Shown: positions 17,168 through 26,667 of the stretch, piece after piece | How the letters are laid out: every line of letters starts with the position of its first letter | Position numbering within the stretch: position 1 is the first letter of the stretch | Source of the DNA: Tenacibaculum aquimarinum | GTDB lineage: Bacteria > Bacteroidota > Bacteroidia > Flavobacteriales > Flavobacteriaceae | Assembly (NCBI RefSeq): GCF_022478115.1 | Contig: NZ_JAKGSC010000001.1 | Coordinates: 558,001-622,000, forward strand | Direction of reading: 5' to 3' | DNA length: 64,000 nt | Notes under the pieces: model-generated | What the model was told of the DNA's origin: nothing | The model's input: only the letters and a program-made list of their open reading frames with translations | The model's database searches: none | Made by a program: the position numbers and the translations under genes

Positions 17168-18505
17168 TTACATTCTTTTTGGATAAATATACAAACGTTG
17201 CCCAATCTTTAATTTTGTGCTTCGCATATTATTCCATTGCTTAATTTTACTAACTCGCACTCCGAATTTCTTAGCAATTTTACCAAGATAATCACCACTT
17301 TTTACCCTGTAAGTTGTGCGTTTATCCATTTCAAAATACTTTGGTAATGGTTTTTCTCGCTTGCTATCATCAAAATCTGCCAAGGCGTAAATTTCTTGTT
17401 CTTTGTCTAAAAAATCTACGAGTTTGTTTCTTGGTAAACGTACTGAAAATGGTTTGTTTTTTACAAACGGAATTACATCCATTTTGTACTGCGGATTTAA
17501 AAACGACAATACTTCATTTTCTACACCCGTTTTTTCAGAAATTTGATCGAAAGTAACGGTTCTTTTTACCTGAATTGTATCTGTTTGAAAGTTGTAAATA
17601 TCTGGTGCCGTTGGATAAATTCCTAATTCATCTGCATAGGTGAAAATATACATTGTTGCATAAAATGCTGGTAAATAACCTGCGGTTTCTCTTGGTAAAT
17701 ACGGACGGATATTCCAATAATTTCTGTAACCTCCAGAACGTTTTATAGCTTTTAATACATTTCCTGGCCCAGAATTATAAGCCGCTAAAGCTAAATCCCA
17801 ATCATCAAAAATATCATATAATTGACTTAAATATTTACAAGCTGCAATAGTTGCTTTTACAGGACTTTGGCGTTCGTCTACATAAGAATTTACCGCCAAT
17901 TTAAACTGTTTTCCTGTTCCGTACATAAACTGCCACAAACCAGTTGCACCAACTCTAGATTTTGCTCTTGGATCTAAAGAAGATTCTACAATTGCCAAAT
18001 ATTTCATTTCAATAGGAATGTCATATTGATCTAAATGTTGCTCGAACATTGGAAAATAATATTGCGCCCTTGCCATTAAAGCTGGATAGTATTTTTTACG
18101 GTACTTTATGTAATTATTAATTACCTTTTCTAACGCTTCATTATGGTCTAAATGAAAAGGAGTTGTTGCATTAATCTCTGCTAAACGTGTTTTTAACAAA
18201 TCTGAAGACACAATACTTTCTACATTTCCAATAATATCTGCATCGTTTATTACGTATTGATTGCTATCAAATAAAGGTGATTTAAACTTGGCTTCTACCA
18301 ATAAACTATCAATTAGTTTTAAATCGTCATCTGTATAAAATTCTGGTACAACTTCCGTTTGAATTGGCTGAATTGTATCCAATACTTGAAGGTTATCTTT
18401 TAGTTGAATAATGGTGTCATTTTGCACAAAAACCGAATCAATAATTGGTTCTTGAGAAAATGCTTGCGCAGAAATTATAAGTAGTAGTAAAAGTAGTTTT
18501 TTCAT
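17168..18505 (-). CDS. Membrane-bound lytic murein transglycosylase with LysM domain (MltD-like)
   Basis: The 445-residue protein has a signal peptide, a long linker to about residue 120, an SLT catalytic domain with the catalytic glutamate Glu174 in LAIVESSLDPRAKS and the GATGLWQFM motif, and one C-terminal LysM domain at about 400-443 (TYRVKSGDYLGKIAKKFGV). SLT enzymes cleave peptidoglycan to 1,6-anhydromuramyl products, and LysM binds the glycan. E. coli MltD has two LysM domains; this one has a single copy. It follows exonuclease III by one base. Confidence 0.9.
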   Translation of the reverse strand: MKKLLLLLLIISAQAFSQEPIIDSVFVQNDTIIQLKDNLQVLDTIQPIQTEVVPEFYTDDDLKLIDSLLVEAKFKSPLFDSNQYVINDADIIGNVESIVSSDLLKTRLAEINATTPFHLDHNEALEKVINNYIKYRKKYYPALMARAQYYFPMFEQHLDQYDIPIEMKYLAIVESSLDPRAKSRVGATGLWQFMYGTGKQFKLAVNSYVDERQSPVKATIAACKYLSQLYDIFDDWDLALAAYNSGPGNVLKAIKRSGGYRNYWNIRPYLPRETAGYLPAFYATMYIFTYADELGIYPTAPDIYNFQTDTIQVKRTVTFDQISEKTGVENEVLSFLNPQYKMDVIPFVKNKPFSVRLPRNKLVDFLDKEQEIYALADFDDSKREKPLPKYFEMDKRTTYRVKSGDYLGKIAKKFGVRVSKIKQWNNMRSTKLKIGQRLYIYPKRM

Positions 18506-18506
18506 T

Positions 18507-19268
18507 TTATAAATCGAGTTCTACAGCAATTGGACAATGGTCTGAATGTTTTGCTTCTGGTAAAATATAAGCTCTAGAAATGTTGTTTTTTAACGGTTCT
18601 GAAACCATTGCATAATCTAAACGCCAACCTTTATTATTAGCTCTAGAATTTGCTCTGTAACTCCACCAAGAATATTCTTGTCTTTCTGGGTTTTTAAAGC
18701 GGAAACTGTCTATAAATCCGTTATTGATAAATTCTCCAATCCAAGTTCTTTCTTCTGGTAAAAATCCAGAAACACCTTTCATTTTTGGATTGTGAATATC
18801 AATGGCTTCGTGACAAATATTATAATCTCCACAGATAACTAAATTCGGAATTTCTTTCTTCAAATTATTGATGTATTCTTGAAATTCATCCATATAATTG
18901 AACTTATAATCCAAGCGTAGAGAATTTGTTCCTGACGGAAGATATAAGCTCATTACAGAAACCTCGTCAAAATCTACACGTAAGTTTCTTCCTTCAAAAT
19001 CCATTGATTCTATTCCGGTTCCGTATTCAATATGATTTGGTTTTTCTTTACAAAAAATAGCGACTGAAGAATACCCTTTTTTCTCTGCTGAAAACCAATA
19101 ATGATATGGGTAACCTGCGTTTTCAAACAATTCTAAATCTAATTGTTCTTTATGTGCTTTGGTTTCTTGAATACAAATTACATCCGGATTTGCAGCTTGC
19201 AACCAATCTAAAAAGCCCTTTTTTAAGGCAGCTCTAATTCCGTTTACGTTATATGATATTATTTTCAT
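18507..19268 (-). CDS. xth: Exodeoxyribonuclease III
   Basis: The 253-residue protein has the EEP-fold signatures of ExoIII/AP endonuclease: ISYNVNGIRAA, CIQETKA with the metal-binding glutamate, CGDYNICHEAID, and the terminal SDHCPIAVEL. It processes abasic sites and 3' blocks in base-excision repair. Length matches the family. It is in tight succession with the small membrane protein upstream (no gap) and the transglycosylase downstream. Confidence 0.93.
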   Translation of the reverse strand: MKIISYNVNGIRAALKKGFLDWLQAANPDVICIQETKAHKEQLDLELFENAGYPYHYWFSAEKKGYSSVAIFCKEKPNHIEYGTGIESMDFEGRNLRVDFDEVSVMSLYLPSGTNSLRLDYKFNYMDEFQEYINNLKKEIPNLVICGDYNICHEAIDIHNPKMKGVSGFLPEERTWIGEFINNGFIDSFRFKNPERQEYSWWSYRANSRANNKGWRLDYAMVSEPLKNNISRAYILPEAKHSDHCPIAVELDL

Positions 19269-19493
19269 TTAGTTTAAAAAGATAGGGTTTTTAAGAAAAA
19301 GCCAAGTTAATTGCTTTTTTTCTCCTGTTTGTGTTTGAATTTTCTTTACTCTTGGTGATAAAACTATACCAATTCCTGCAGCAATAATTGCTCTTGTAAT
19401 TGTACTTTCTAAACCTAAAAGTTTCATTCCAAAAAAGAGAGCTACAAATACAATTGGGTAAATTAGGAAATAATATTTTTTTAGAAAATTCAT
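19269..19493 (-). CDS. Small membrane protein, 74 residues
   Basis: The protein has hydrophobic segments at about 7-27 (YFLIYPIVFVALFFGMKLLG) and 32-47 (TRAIIAAGIGIVLSP), followed by a basic tail. It fills exactly the gap between the CoA-transferase subunit B gene and exonuclease III, which supports real coding. I do not recognise a family; function unknown. Confidence 0.65.
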   Translation of the reverse strand: MNFLKKYYFLIYPIVFVALFFGMKLLGLESTITRAIIAAGIGIVLSPRVKKIQTQTGEKKQLTWLFLKNPIFLN

Positions 19494-19494
19494 C

Positions 19495-20151
19495 TTAAAT
19501 ACTCATTTCAGGAATTTCTCCGTTTACAATTAAAGTTCCTTCTGTTGCAGCTTCAATTTCTTTAACAGAAACTCCAGGAGCTCTTTCTAATAAATGAAAA
19601 GCACCATTCTTTACTTCTAAAACTGCTAAATTAGTAACTACTTTTGTTACACAACCAACACCTGTTAACGGTAAAGAACATTGTTTTAATATCTTAGATT
19701 CTCCACGTTTGTTTGTGTGCATCATGGCAACAATAATGTTGTCAGCAGAAGCTACTAAATCCATAGCTCCACCCATTCCTTTTACCATTTTTCCTGGTAT
19801 TTTCCAGTTGGCAATATCACCGTTTTGTGCAACTTCCATAGCACCTAAAACAGTTAATTGAACGTGTTTACCACGAATCATAGAAAAACTTGTTGCAGAA
19901 TCAAAAATAGAACCTCCATCTAAAACTGTTACGGTTTGTTTACCTGCGTTTATTAAATCGGCATCTTCTGTTCCTTCAATAGGAAAAGGTCCCATTCCAA
20001 GTAATCCGTTTTCAGATTGAAATTCAACTTCAATTCCTTCAGGAATATAATTTGCAACTAATGTTGGTATTCCAATTCCTAAATTTACATACCATTTATC
20101 TTGTAATTCTTTTGCAATTCTTTGCGCTATTTCTTGTTTTGATAAAGCCAT
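19495..20151 (-). CDS. scoB: 3-oxoacid CoA-transferase subunit B
   Basis: The 218-residue protein shows the class I CoA-transferase B signature with catalytic Glu47 in FQSENGLLGMGPFP and the glycine loop LGIGIPTLV. With subunit A it moves CoA from succinyl-CoA (or acetyl-CoA) to acetoacetate through a glutamyl-CoA intermediate. It lies five bases after the subunit A gene. The usual product is used in ketone body or amino-acid breakdown. Confidence 0.93.
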   Translation of the reverse strand: MALSKQEIAQRIAKELQDKWYVNLGIGIPTLVANYIPEGIEVEFQSENGLLGMGPFPIEGTEDADLINAGKQTVTVLDGGSIFDSATSFSMIRGKHVQLTVLGAMEVAQNGDIANWKIPGKMVKGMGGAMDLVASADNIIVAMMHTNKRGESKILKQCSLPLTGVGCVTKVVTNLAVLEVKNGAFHLLERAPGVSVKEIEAATEGTLIVNGEIPEMSI

Positions 20152-20156
20152 CTTTA

Positions 20157-20858
20157 TTACGATTTAGGAGTTACAGTGCGTTGTTCAATTCTCTTTTCAT
20201 ACTTTTCTCCTTGAAAAATACGCTGTACAAATATTCCTGGAATATGTATTTGATTTGGGTCTAAAGTTCCTGCTGGGACTAATTCTTCAACCTCAGCAAC
20301 AGTAATTGTTGCAGCTCCACACATATTCGGATTAAAATTACGTGCCGTACCTTTAAAAATTAAGTTTCCTGCAGTATCTCCTTTCCATGCTTTTACAAAA
20401 GCAAAATCGGCTTTAAATGCCGGTTCTAAAACATACATTTTTCCATCGAACTCACGTGTTTCTTTTCCTTCCGCTACTTCTGTTCCGTAACCAGCAGGAG
20501 TATAAAATGCCGGAAAACCTGCTTGTGCAGCTCTACATTTTTCTGCTAAAGTTCCTTGTGGTGTTAACTCTACTTCTAACTCACCCGATAACATTTGACG
20601 TTCAAACTCATCATTTTCTCCTACATAAGAAGAAATCATTTTTTTTATTTGTTTTCCTTGTAGTAATAACCCTAAACCAAAATCATCCACACCAGCATTA
20701 TTAGAAATACAAGTAACATTTCTAACATTTAATTTTACTAATTCTGCAATAGCATTTTCTGGAATACCACAAAGACCAAAACCACCTAACATAAAAGTCA
20801 TTCCGTCTTTTACACCGGTTAAGGCTTGTTCTACGTTACTTACTTTTTTATTTATCAT
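20157..20858 (-). CDS. scoA: 3-oxoacid CoA-transferase subunit A
   Basis: The 233-residue protein has the CoA-transferase A signature [13 protein letters not shown] and the later segment [20 protein letters not shown]. It forms a heterotetramer with the B subunit encoded just downstream. Both length and order agree with bacterial scoAB. It is the first gene of a minus-strand run continuing into the small membrane protein, xth and the transglycosylase. Confidence 0.93.
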   Translation of the reverse strand: MINKKVSNVEQALTGVKDGMTFMLGGFGLCGIPENAIAELVKLNVRNVTCISNNAGVDDFGLGLLLQGKQIKKMISSYVGENDEFERQMLSGELEVELTPQGTLAEKCRAAQAGFPAFYTPAGYGTEVAEGKETREFDGKMYVLEPAFKADFAFVKAWKGDTAGNLIFKGTARNFNPNMCGAATITVAEVEELVPAGTLDPNQIHIPGIFVQRIFQGEKYEKRIEQRTVTPKS

Positions 20859-20934
20859 TTGCTTAGTTGTTTATGTTATTTTCCAATACTTCGGAAAACT
20901 TATTTTTATTTTTCTTCCCGCTTAGCGGAAAAAA

Positions 20935-23244
20935 CTAGAAATCTGTCTCTTCTTCGTTCTTTTGGTCATTATTTTCTTCACCATCTTTTTCGTCTGTAGC
21001 CGTTTTACTACAATCTAAATTTATTGAAAGATTTTCTGGTTTAGAAAAATTGCTTTTGCTAATTTTTAATGTTTTATCAGCATAACATTTTTCCATAAAT
21101 AACGCCCATGTTGGTAGAGACATTGTTGCTCCTTGCCCTTTTGTAATTCCCGCAAAATGGGTTGCTCTATCATCTCCACCTGTCCAAACTCCTGTTGCTA
21201 AATTAGGCACAATTCCCATAAACCAACCATCAGATTGATTTTGCGTGGTACCTGTTTTACCAGCAATTGCATTTTTAAAATTATAAGGAAATCCGGTAAC
21301 TGCATCTTTTCCTGAAGTCCAATTAGAACGTAATCTTGCACCAGAACCCGATTGTGTTACACCTTCCATTAAATTTAAAATTGTGTAGGCAGAATCTTCA
21401 CTTAAAACTTCTTTTGATTCAGGAACAAATTCCATTAAAACGGTTCCGTTTTTGTCTTCAATTCTAGAAATCATCATTGGACTTACTCGTAAACCTTTAT
21501 TTGCAAAGGTTGAATAAGCACTTACCATTTCTAATAAGCCTAACTCTACAGCTCCAAGAGCTATTGAAGGATTTGCTTGTATTTCTGTTTCTATACCTGC
21601 AGATTTAGCTAAACGCGCTACATTAATTGGTGAAACCTTATCTATTAATCTTGCAGACATGGTGTTTATAGAACCTGCTAAACCTTGTTTTAAAGTTAAC
21701 ATTTCTCCATATTTTGGACTAGAGTTTTCTGGTGTCCAATCTTCTGGAATTCCATATTTTCCTTTTGGAATTGTATATAATGTATTTGGAAACTGATCGC
21801 ACGGAGACATATTTAACTGATTAATAGCAGTTGCATATACAAAAGGTTTAAATGTAGAACCAACCTGTCTTTTTTGCTGCGCAACAGCGTCATATTTAAA
21901 ATACTTGTTATTTATACCGCCAACCCACGCTTTTATATGACCTGTTTGTGGTTCTATTGAAACCAAACCAGAACGTAAAAAGTGTTTGTAATATTTAATA
22001 GAATCATAAGGCGACATAATTGTGTCTATATCTCCTCTATGAGAAAAAACACGCATATCTGTCTTTGTAGTAAATGCGGTTTCTATTTCTTTTGAAGATT
22101 TTCCTTGCGCTTTCATTCGTTTATAACGATCAGAATTCTTCTTCTCTCTATTTAAAATTCTAGTAATATCCGATTTTTCAATATCGTAAAAAGGTGCTGT
22201 TTTATTTCTTTTTTGTTCTTTAAAAAAGTGATCTTGTAAATTGGTCATATGTTCTGCCACTGCTTCTTCTGCATATTTTTGCATTCTAGAATCAATAGTA
22301 ACAAAAACCTTTAAACCATCTTTATAAATATTATAAGTTGTACCGTCTGACTTTGGATTATCTTTTGCCCATTTTTTAAGAAAATCTCTTAAATGCTCTC
22401 TAAAGTAAGTTGCAGATCCGTCACTATGACTTTCCGGTGTAAAGTTTATCTTTAATGGCAGTTTTTGCAACGAATCTTTTTCTTTTTCCGATAATAATCC
22501 ATTTTTTTCCATTTGTCCAAAAACTACATTTCTACGACTTAACGATTTCTTTTTAGAAACTTCTCTATGTGGATTAAATTGCCTTGGATTTTTTAACATA
22601 GCAACTAAAATTGCCGATTCTTGCAAGTCTAATTCTTTAGGTTCTTTACCAAAATAAATACGAGATGCAGAACGAATACCAGTTGCATTAAACAAGAAAC
22701 CTTGTGTGTTTAAATACATGGTAATAATCTCTTGCTTAGTGTATTGTCTTTCTAATCTGGTAGCAATAACCCATTCTTTCATTTTTTGAGAAAGTCTTTT
22801 AAAAATATTACTAGAACCTCCATTATTAAATAAGTTTTTGGCTAATTGTTGCGTAATTGTACTTGCTCCTCCTCCAGCACCTAATTTAGCAACTGCTCTA
22901 GCTAAACCTCTAAAGTCTATACCAGAATGTTCATAAAAACGCTCATCTTCCGTTGCCACTAAAGCTTTAACCAAGTTATCTGGTAAATCTTTAAATAAAA
23001 TTGGTGTTCTATTTGCTTTTACATAGTATTTTCCTAATGTTTTTCCATCGGCAGAAATTACCTCTGTAGCTAAATCTCTTTTTGGGTTTTCTAACTCATC
23101 AAAAGTCGGTAACTCTCCAAAAACACCCCAGGAAGCTAATAAAAACAAGAAGCATATAAAAAGGAATCCGCCTAAAACAAGCATCCAAAACCATTTTATG
23201 TATTTTTTAAAACTTGTTGTATTTGTTGTTGTTTTCTTTGTCAT
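20935..23244 (-). CDS. Penicillin-binding protein 1A, bifunctional
   Basis: The 769-residue protein has a short cytoplasmic tail, one N-terminal transmembrane helix (FWMLVLGGFLFICFLFLLAS), a GT51 transglycosylase domain (ATEDERFYEHSGIDFRG, STITQQLAKN) and a transpeptidase domain with SxxK as GSTFKPF, SxN as GSINTM and KTGTTQ. It polymerises and cross-links peptidoglycan. The tail is acidic (DGEENNDQKNEEETDF). I used the ATG at 23244 because the one at 23265 would overlap gldH. It follows gldH by one base. Confidence 0.93.
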   Translation of the reverse strand: MTKKTTTNTTSFKKYIKWFWMLVLGGFLFICFLFLLASWGVFGELPTFDELENPKRDLATEVISADGKTLGKYYVKANRTPILFKDLPDNLVKALVATEDERFYEHSGIDFRGLARAVAKLGAGGGASTITQQLAKNLFNNGGSSNIFKRLSQKMKEWVIATRLERQYTKQEIITMYLNTQGFLFNATGIRSASRIYFGKEPKELDLQESAILVAMLKNPRQFNPHREVSKKKSLSRRNVVFGQMEKNGLLSEKEKDSLQKLPLKINFTPESHSDGSATYFREHLRDFLKKWAKDNPKSDGTTYNIYKDGLKVFVTIDSRMQKYAEEAVAEHMTNLQDHFFKEQKRNKTAPFYDIEKSDITRILNREKKNSDRYKRMKAQGKSSKEIETAFTTKTDMRVFSHRGDIDTIMSPYDSIKYYKHFLRSGLVSIEPQTGHIKAWVGGINNKYFKYDAVAQQKRQVGSTFKPFVYATAINQLNMSPCDQFPNTLYTIPKGKYGIPEDWTPENSSPKYGEMLTLKQGLAGSINTMSARLIDKVSPINVARLAKSAGIETEIQANPSIALGAVELGLLEMVSAYSTFANKGLRVSPMMISRIEDKNGTVLMEFVPESKEVLSEDSAYTILNLMEGVTQSGSGARLRSNWTSGKDAVTGFPYNFKNAIAGKTGTTQNQSDGWFMGIVPNLATGVWTGGDDRATHFAGITKGQGATMSLPTWALFMEKCYADKTLKISKSNFSKPENLSINLDCSKTATDEKDGEENNDQKNEEETDF

Positions 23245-23245
23245 T

Positions 23246-23749
23246 TTATTGTTCAATTTTTTCAATTCTAAATCCTACATCTGTAATTCCTTCAAGCGGA
23301 GCTATGCCTTCTGCATCACCATTTTTTCGCATTGCTTGCGCTATTGATAAACTATATTTTCCTGAAGAAGGAAATGTTATGCTTTCTTTGTAAAAAAGTT
23401 TATTTTCTTTTATTTCTGAAAATCCTTTACCTAAAAACTGCCCCGTTATATCTGCCATTTCATACTCTAAAGTATCTACAATTTGTTCTCCAGATGGTAA
23501 CTTTAATTTTGTTACTAAGAATAAATTACTAAATGGATAATGGCTATTGTTTCTTAGGTTGATAAATAAATTTCTACGCGCCAAAGTATCTTCAACAGAA
23601 AAATTAAAAACTAACGTACTATCAATTTCCCAAATTCCACTTGGAACAGAAACATAGCTATCAAAAACTCTTTTGGAATCGCAAGAAACCAAGAGTATTA
23701 CAGCAAAAAGAACTGTAATTAACTTATTCTTTTGGCTTGTCTTGACCAT
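23246..23749 (-). CDS. gldH: Gliding-motility lipoprotein GldH
   Basis: The 167-residue protein has a lipoprotein signal peptide ending at Cys23 (ILLVSC) and the GldH core (DSKRVFDSYVSVPSGIWEI). GldH is a lipoprotein needed for gliding in Flavobacterium johnsoniae, together with the GldK-N and SprAET type IX secretion machine. The start overlaps the end of ricT by 26 bases in another frame, suggesting translational coupling. The ricT-gldH-pbp order is familiar in Flavobacteriia. Confidence 0.9.
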   Translation of the reverse strand: MVKTSQKNKLITVLFAVILLVSCDSKRVFDSYVSVPSGIWEIDSTLVFNFSVEDTLARRNLFINLRNNSHYPFSNLFLVTKLKLPSGEQIVDTLEYEMADITGQFLGKGFSEIKENKLFYKESITFPSSGKYSLSIAQAMRKNGDAEGIAPLEGITDVGFRIEKIEQ

Positions 23750-25088
23750 TTTTATTCACTGTTTTTTTGCGTCGATTGTTATTTTTTCTACGAGGTTTTT
23801 GACCTGTAGTTTCTGCCTTTGGCTGTTGTTGCTTAGGTTGTTTTTGCTTAGGTTGTTGCTTTTGAGGCTGCTTCTTTTTAGGTGGATTTTGCTTTGGCTT
23901 ATTTTGGTTGTTATTTGCCTTTGCAGTAGCTGGTTTACGCTTGTTTCTATTATTTTTACGCCTGTTGTTTTTTCTAGGTTTTTTAGGCGTATCAAAACGT
24001 GTTAAACTATCTTGACCTACAACATTTTCAAAATCTACTTTTGCCTCTACAACTATGTCAGATTCGTATTCTTCTAACGATAGGCCTTTTTCATTATTGT
24101 TGTTTAATGCTATAATTTCATTAACCTGTTCTAAGGACAATTTGAACCATTTAAAGCTATCATTTTTGTAAGTGTACCAAAGCATATTTTGAAAAATATC
24201 CATCTTAACATAAACAGCTTCTCCTTTTTCGGTTTTCAAGATTTTATCTTGCTTCGGAAAGTGTTTTAGCGCATCTAAATAAGTGTCTAATTCAAAATTT
24301 AAACAACATTTTAACTTACCACATTGTCCTGATAATTTTAACGGATTTAATGATAATTGCTGGTAACGAGCTGCTGCAGTATTTACTTTTCTAAAATCGG
24401 TTAACCAAGTAGAACAACACAATTCTCTACCACAAGAACCAATACCTCCTAAACGTGCTGCTTCTTGGCGCATACCAACTTGTTTCATTTCTACACGAAT
24501 AGAAAACGCACCTGCTAAATCTCTAATTAATTGTCTAAAATCTACACGTTCATCTGCTGTATAATAGAATGTTGCTTTTTTACCGTCTCCTTGATATTCT
24601 ACATCAGAAAGCTTCATTTTTAGCTCTAAACGACTAATTATTTCTCTTCCTTTTCGTTGTGTTTCTAACTCCTTGTCTCTAGCCGTTTTCCAAATATCTA
24701 AATCTCTTTGAGAAGCTTTTCTGAAAATTTTCTTAACGTCTTCGCTATCTGCTTTAACGTTTCGTTTCTTCATTTGCACCTTTACCAACTCGCCACCAAG
24801 AGAAATAACTCCAATATCGTGTCCTGGAGAACCTTCTGTTGCAACAACATCTCCCATTGAGAGTGTTAAGTTTTCTGTGTTCTTAAAAAAGTGTTTTCTT
24901 CCGTTTTTAAAACGGACTTCATAAATATTAAATGGAGCTTCGCCAGTTGGCAAAGTCATGTTAGATAGCCAATCAAAAACAGCTAATTTACTTCCACTTC
25001 CGCAAGCACCACCTGTTCCGCAATTTCCGTTACTTTTACATCCTTTTGGCACACCATTTTCGGTTGTACCACAATTTCCACACGCCAT
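23724..25088 (-). CDS. ricT: RicT-like PSP1 domain protein
   Basis: The 454-residue protein has a cysteine-rich N terminus (Cys3, 6, 17, 23, 29), a PSP1/RicT core with the conserved clusters GSCGRELCCSTWL and GKLKCCLNFE, and a long basic Lys/Gln/Asn-rich tail over about the last 85 residues. B. subtilis RicT (YaaT) joins the Ric complex, which carries Fe-S clusters and acts in RNA processing and competence. The N-terminal Cys cluster and tail are beyond the Bacillus protein. It is the first gene of the gldH-PBP1A operon. Confidence 0.88.
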   Translation of the reverse strand: MACGNCGTTENGVPKGCKSNGNCGTGGACGSGSKLAVFDWLSNMTLPTGEAPFNIYEVRFKNGRKHFFKNTENLTLSMGDVVATEGSPGHDIGVISLGGELVKVQMKKRNVKADSEDVKKIFRKASQRDLDIWKTARDKELETQRKGREIISRLELKMKLSDVEYQGDGKKATFYYTADERVDFRQLIRDLAGAFSIRVEMKQVGMRQEAARLGGIGSCGRELCCSTWLTDFRKVNTAAARYQQLSLNPLKLSGQCGKLKCCLNFELDTYLDALKHFPKQDKILKTEKGEAVYVKMDIFQNMLWYTYKNDSFKWFKLSLEQVNEIIALNNNNEKGLSLEEYESDIVVEAKVDFENVVGQDSLTRFDTPKKPRKNNRRKNNRNKRKPATAKANNNQNKPKQNPPKKKQPQKQQPKQKQPKQQQPKAETTGQKPRRKNNNRRKKTVNKNGQDKPKE

Positions 25089-25366
25089 GTATCTATATAT
25101 TTTGAGGTTTTTAGTTTTTTTCCGAAGAAAAAATAAAAACTCTTTGTATTAATTATTTGATTTTTAGAAAACTACAAAAAAAGTGCTGTTTTTCTTTAAT
25201 CAGTAAATATACGCATTCTCAAACAATGAAAAAATAGGTTTAAAAAGTTCTTACTGTTTCTTTTAATTTCTACTATAAATCAAAGGTAATCAGTAAGTTT
25301 TTAAGAAGTTTTATTCTTTTAGAATTTGAAAGCATTAATTTAGAATTCGTATAAAATTTTGATTTT
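25089..25366. other. Intergenic region upstream of ricT
   Basis: About 280 AT-rich bases separate the ricT start from the end of the next minus-strand gene. It must hold the ricT promoter on the minus strand, but I see no clear motif, hairpin or small gene. Confidence 0.4.
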
Positions 25367-25975
25367 TTAAAACTGAAATCCAAAACTTACACCATAACCT
25401 CTTGCGGTTAAATTCCCAGGGTTTTCATTTAAATCTAAAAGTGGTTTTTTAATACCATAAAAATTATAATCCCAAAAAACATTCATAGTTAAAGTATAAT
25501 TTGGATCTTTATCTATTGGAAATTGAAGTCCTAATCTGAGGTTTCCCATCGCAGAATTTATTTTTTCTGAAACTGCAATGTTTTTAGCTAGTAAAGCATA
25601 CATGTTAGCGTTTTCGTAATCTTGAAAATAATAACGAAACATTCCACCAAGCTTAACGGCAGAAATTGATTGTTGAGATTGGTATTGAAAACCACCAACT
25701 GCACCTAAGGTAAACTTCTTAAATAACGGATAATTTACAGTGTATAATACTCCAAAAGAAAGTTTATTGTCAAGCTCACTTTGTTTATATTTAATTTCTG
25801 AAGGTAAAATAAGTTCTAATTCTGCGGTTTGAATCCATTGTTTTTCAAGTGCATAATTTGTAGCTGTTGATTCTTTATCAACTTGTTTTGCGGTGTTTAT
25901 TCCGTCTGAAACAGTAAATTGAGCAAATGTTGAAATTGAAATCAGTAATGCGAATACTAATGTAATTTTTTTCAT
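25367..25975 (-). CDS. Predicted outer-membrane beta-barrel protein
   Basis: The 202-residue protein has a signal peptide (MKKITLVFALLISISTFAQ) and alternating hydrophobic and polar stretches with many aromatic residues (FTLGAVGGFQYQSQQSI, YTLTMNVFWDYNFYGIKK), ending in YGVSFGFQF with the terminal phenylalanine typical of outer-membrane barrels. No family is recognised. It is divergent from the TetR gene with 108 bases between, so it might share regulation, but no operator lies close to its own start. Confidence 0.65.
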   Translation of the reverse strand: MKKITLVFALLISISTFAQFTVSDGINTAKQVDKESTATNYALEKQWIQTAELELILPSEIKYKQSELDNKLSFGVLYTVNYPLFKKFTLGAVGGFQYQSQQSISAVKLGGMFRYYFQDYENANMYALLAKNIAVSEKINSAMGNLRLGLQFPIDKDPNYTLTMNVFWDYNFYGIKKPLLDLNENPGNLTARGYGVSFGFQF

Positions 25976-26044
25976 AAGTAGTTTTTTGGTTTCAAGTTAC
26001 TCCACAACTTTTATTCCAAAAAACTGTTAAATGTTTTTTTTATT

Positions 26045-26062
26045 ACTAAACGATTGTTTAGT
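26045..26062. promoter_or_regulatory. Candidate TetR operator 1
   Basis: ACTAAACGATTGTTTAGT has perfect seven-base arms around GATT. It lies 22 bases upstream of the TetR start codon and overlaps a TAnnTTTG element at 26059-26066, as expected for autorepression. The core CTAAAC-N4-GTTTAG recurs before the next gene at 26668-26683. Confidence 0.75.
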
Positions 26063-26066
26063 TTTG
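26059..26066 (+). promoter_or_regulatory. Candidate -7 element of the TetR gene
   Basis: TAGTTTTG fits TAnnTTTG; it shares bases with the right arm of operator 1 and lies 18 bases before the ATG at 26084. Confidence 0.4.
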
Positions 26067-26083
26067 TGTCGTATTTATATTCA

Positions 26084-26647
26084 ATGGCTAGAAAAAAACA
26101 ATATAACGAAGACGAAGTAGTAGAAAAAGCAATGAACCTTTTTTGGGAAAATGGTTATGAAGCTACTTCTATGCAAATGCTTGAAAAAGAAATGGGCATT
26201 AACAAGTTTTCTATATATTCTAGTTTTGGTAATAAACACGGTTTATTTTTAGAAAGTTTAAAAAAATATAAATCTAGAAGTAATAATGTTTTAGAAAAAT
26301 TTGGAAAAGGAACAAACGGAATAAAAGATATTAAGCAATTTTTTTACGATTCTGTAAGTTCTAATTTTAAAACAGACGAAATAAAAGGTTGTTTTGTTAC
26401 CAACACTTATAATGAGTTTTCTGTAAAAGAAGATGAATGCATTCAAAAACAAATGAGTGCATTTATGGATAACTTAAAATCTATCATTATTAAAAAATTA
26501 AAAACCGATACTTCTAAAGATGAAGAGACTATAACAAAGCAAGCTAACTATTTATTATTGGCAAAAAATGGTTTGGCTGCTGCCGCAAGAGTAAATACAA
26601 AAAAAGAAATTGAAGATTACATAGAAATGGTCTTCAAAAATTTATAA
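26084..26647 (+). CDS. TetR/AcrR family transcriptional regulator
   Basis: The 187-residue protein has an N-terminal helix-turn-helix (VVEKAMNLFWENGYEATSMQMLEKEMGINKFSIYSSFGNKHGLF), which matches the TetR family signature, and a C-terminal ligand and dimer domain with one cysteine in IKGCFVTN. Start was set at the ATG at 26084 (MARKKQYNED). Identical half-sites occur upstream of its own gene and of the following redox operon, so it is likely a repressor of both. The inducer is unknown; electrophiles or quinones are plausible given the targets. Confidence 0.9.
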   Translation: MARKKQYNEDEVVEKAMNLFWENGYEATSMQMLEKEMGINKFSIYSSFGNKHGLFLESLKKYKSRSNNVLEKFGKGTNGIKDIKQFFYDSVSSNFKTDEIKGCFVTNTYNEFSVKEDECIQKQMSAFMDNLKSIIIKKLKTDTSKDEETITKQANYLLLAKNGLAAAARVNTKKEIEDYIEMVFKNL

Positions 26648-26667
26648 ACATTTTTTTTACACAATAA

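Noticed and set aside
20915..20932. Hairpin TTCCCGC-TTA-GCGGAA just after the PBP1A stop
   Set aside because: It has a bulge and lacks a T tract on the minus strand, so I did not list it as a terminator.
23673..24005. A leucine-rich open frame on the plus strand opposite the ricT tail
   Set aside because: It is the antisense of the low-complexity Gln/Lys-rich tail and of gldH; its composition simply mirrors that tail.
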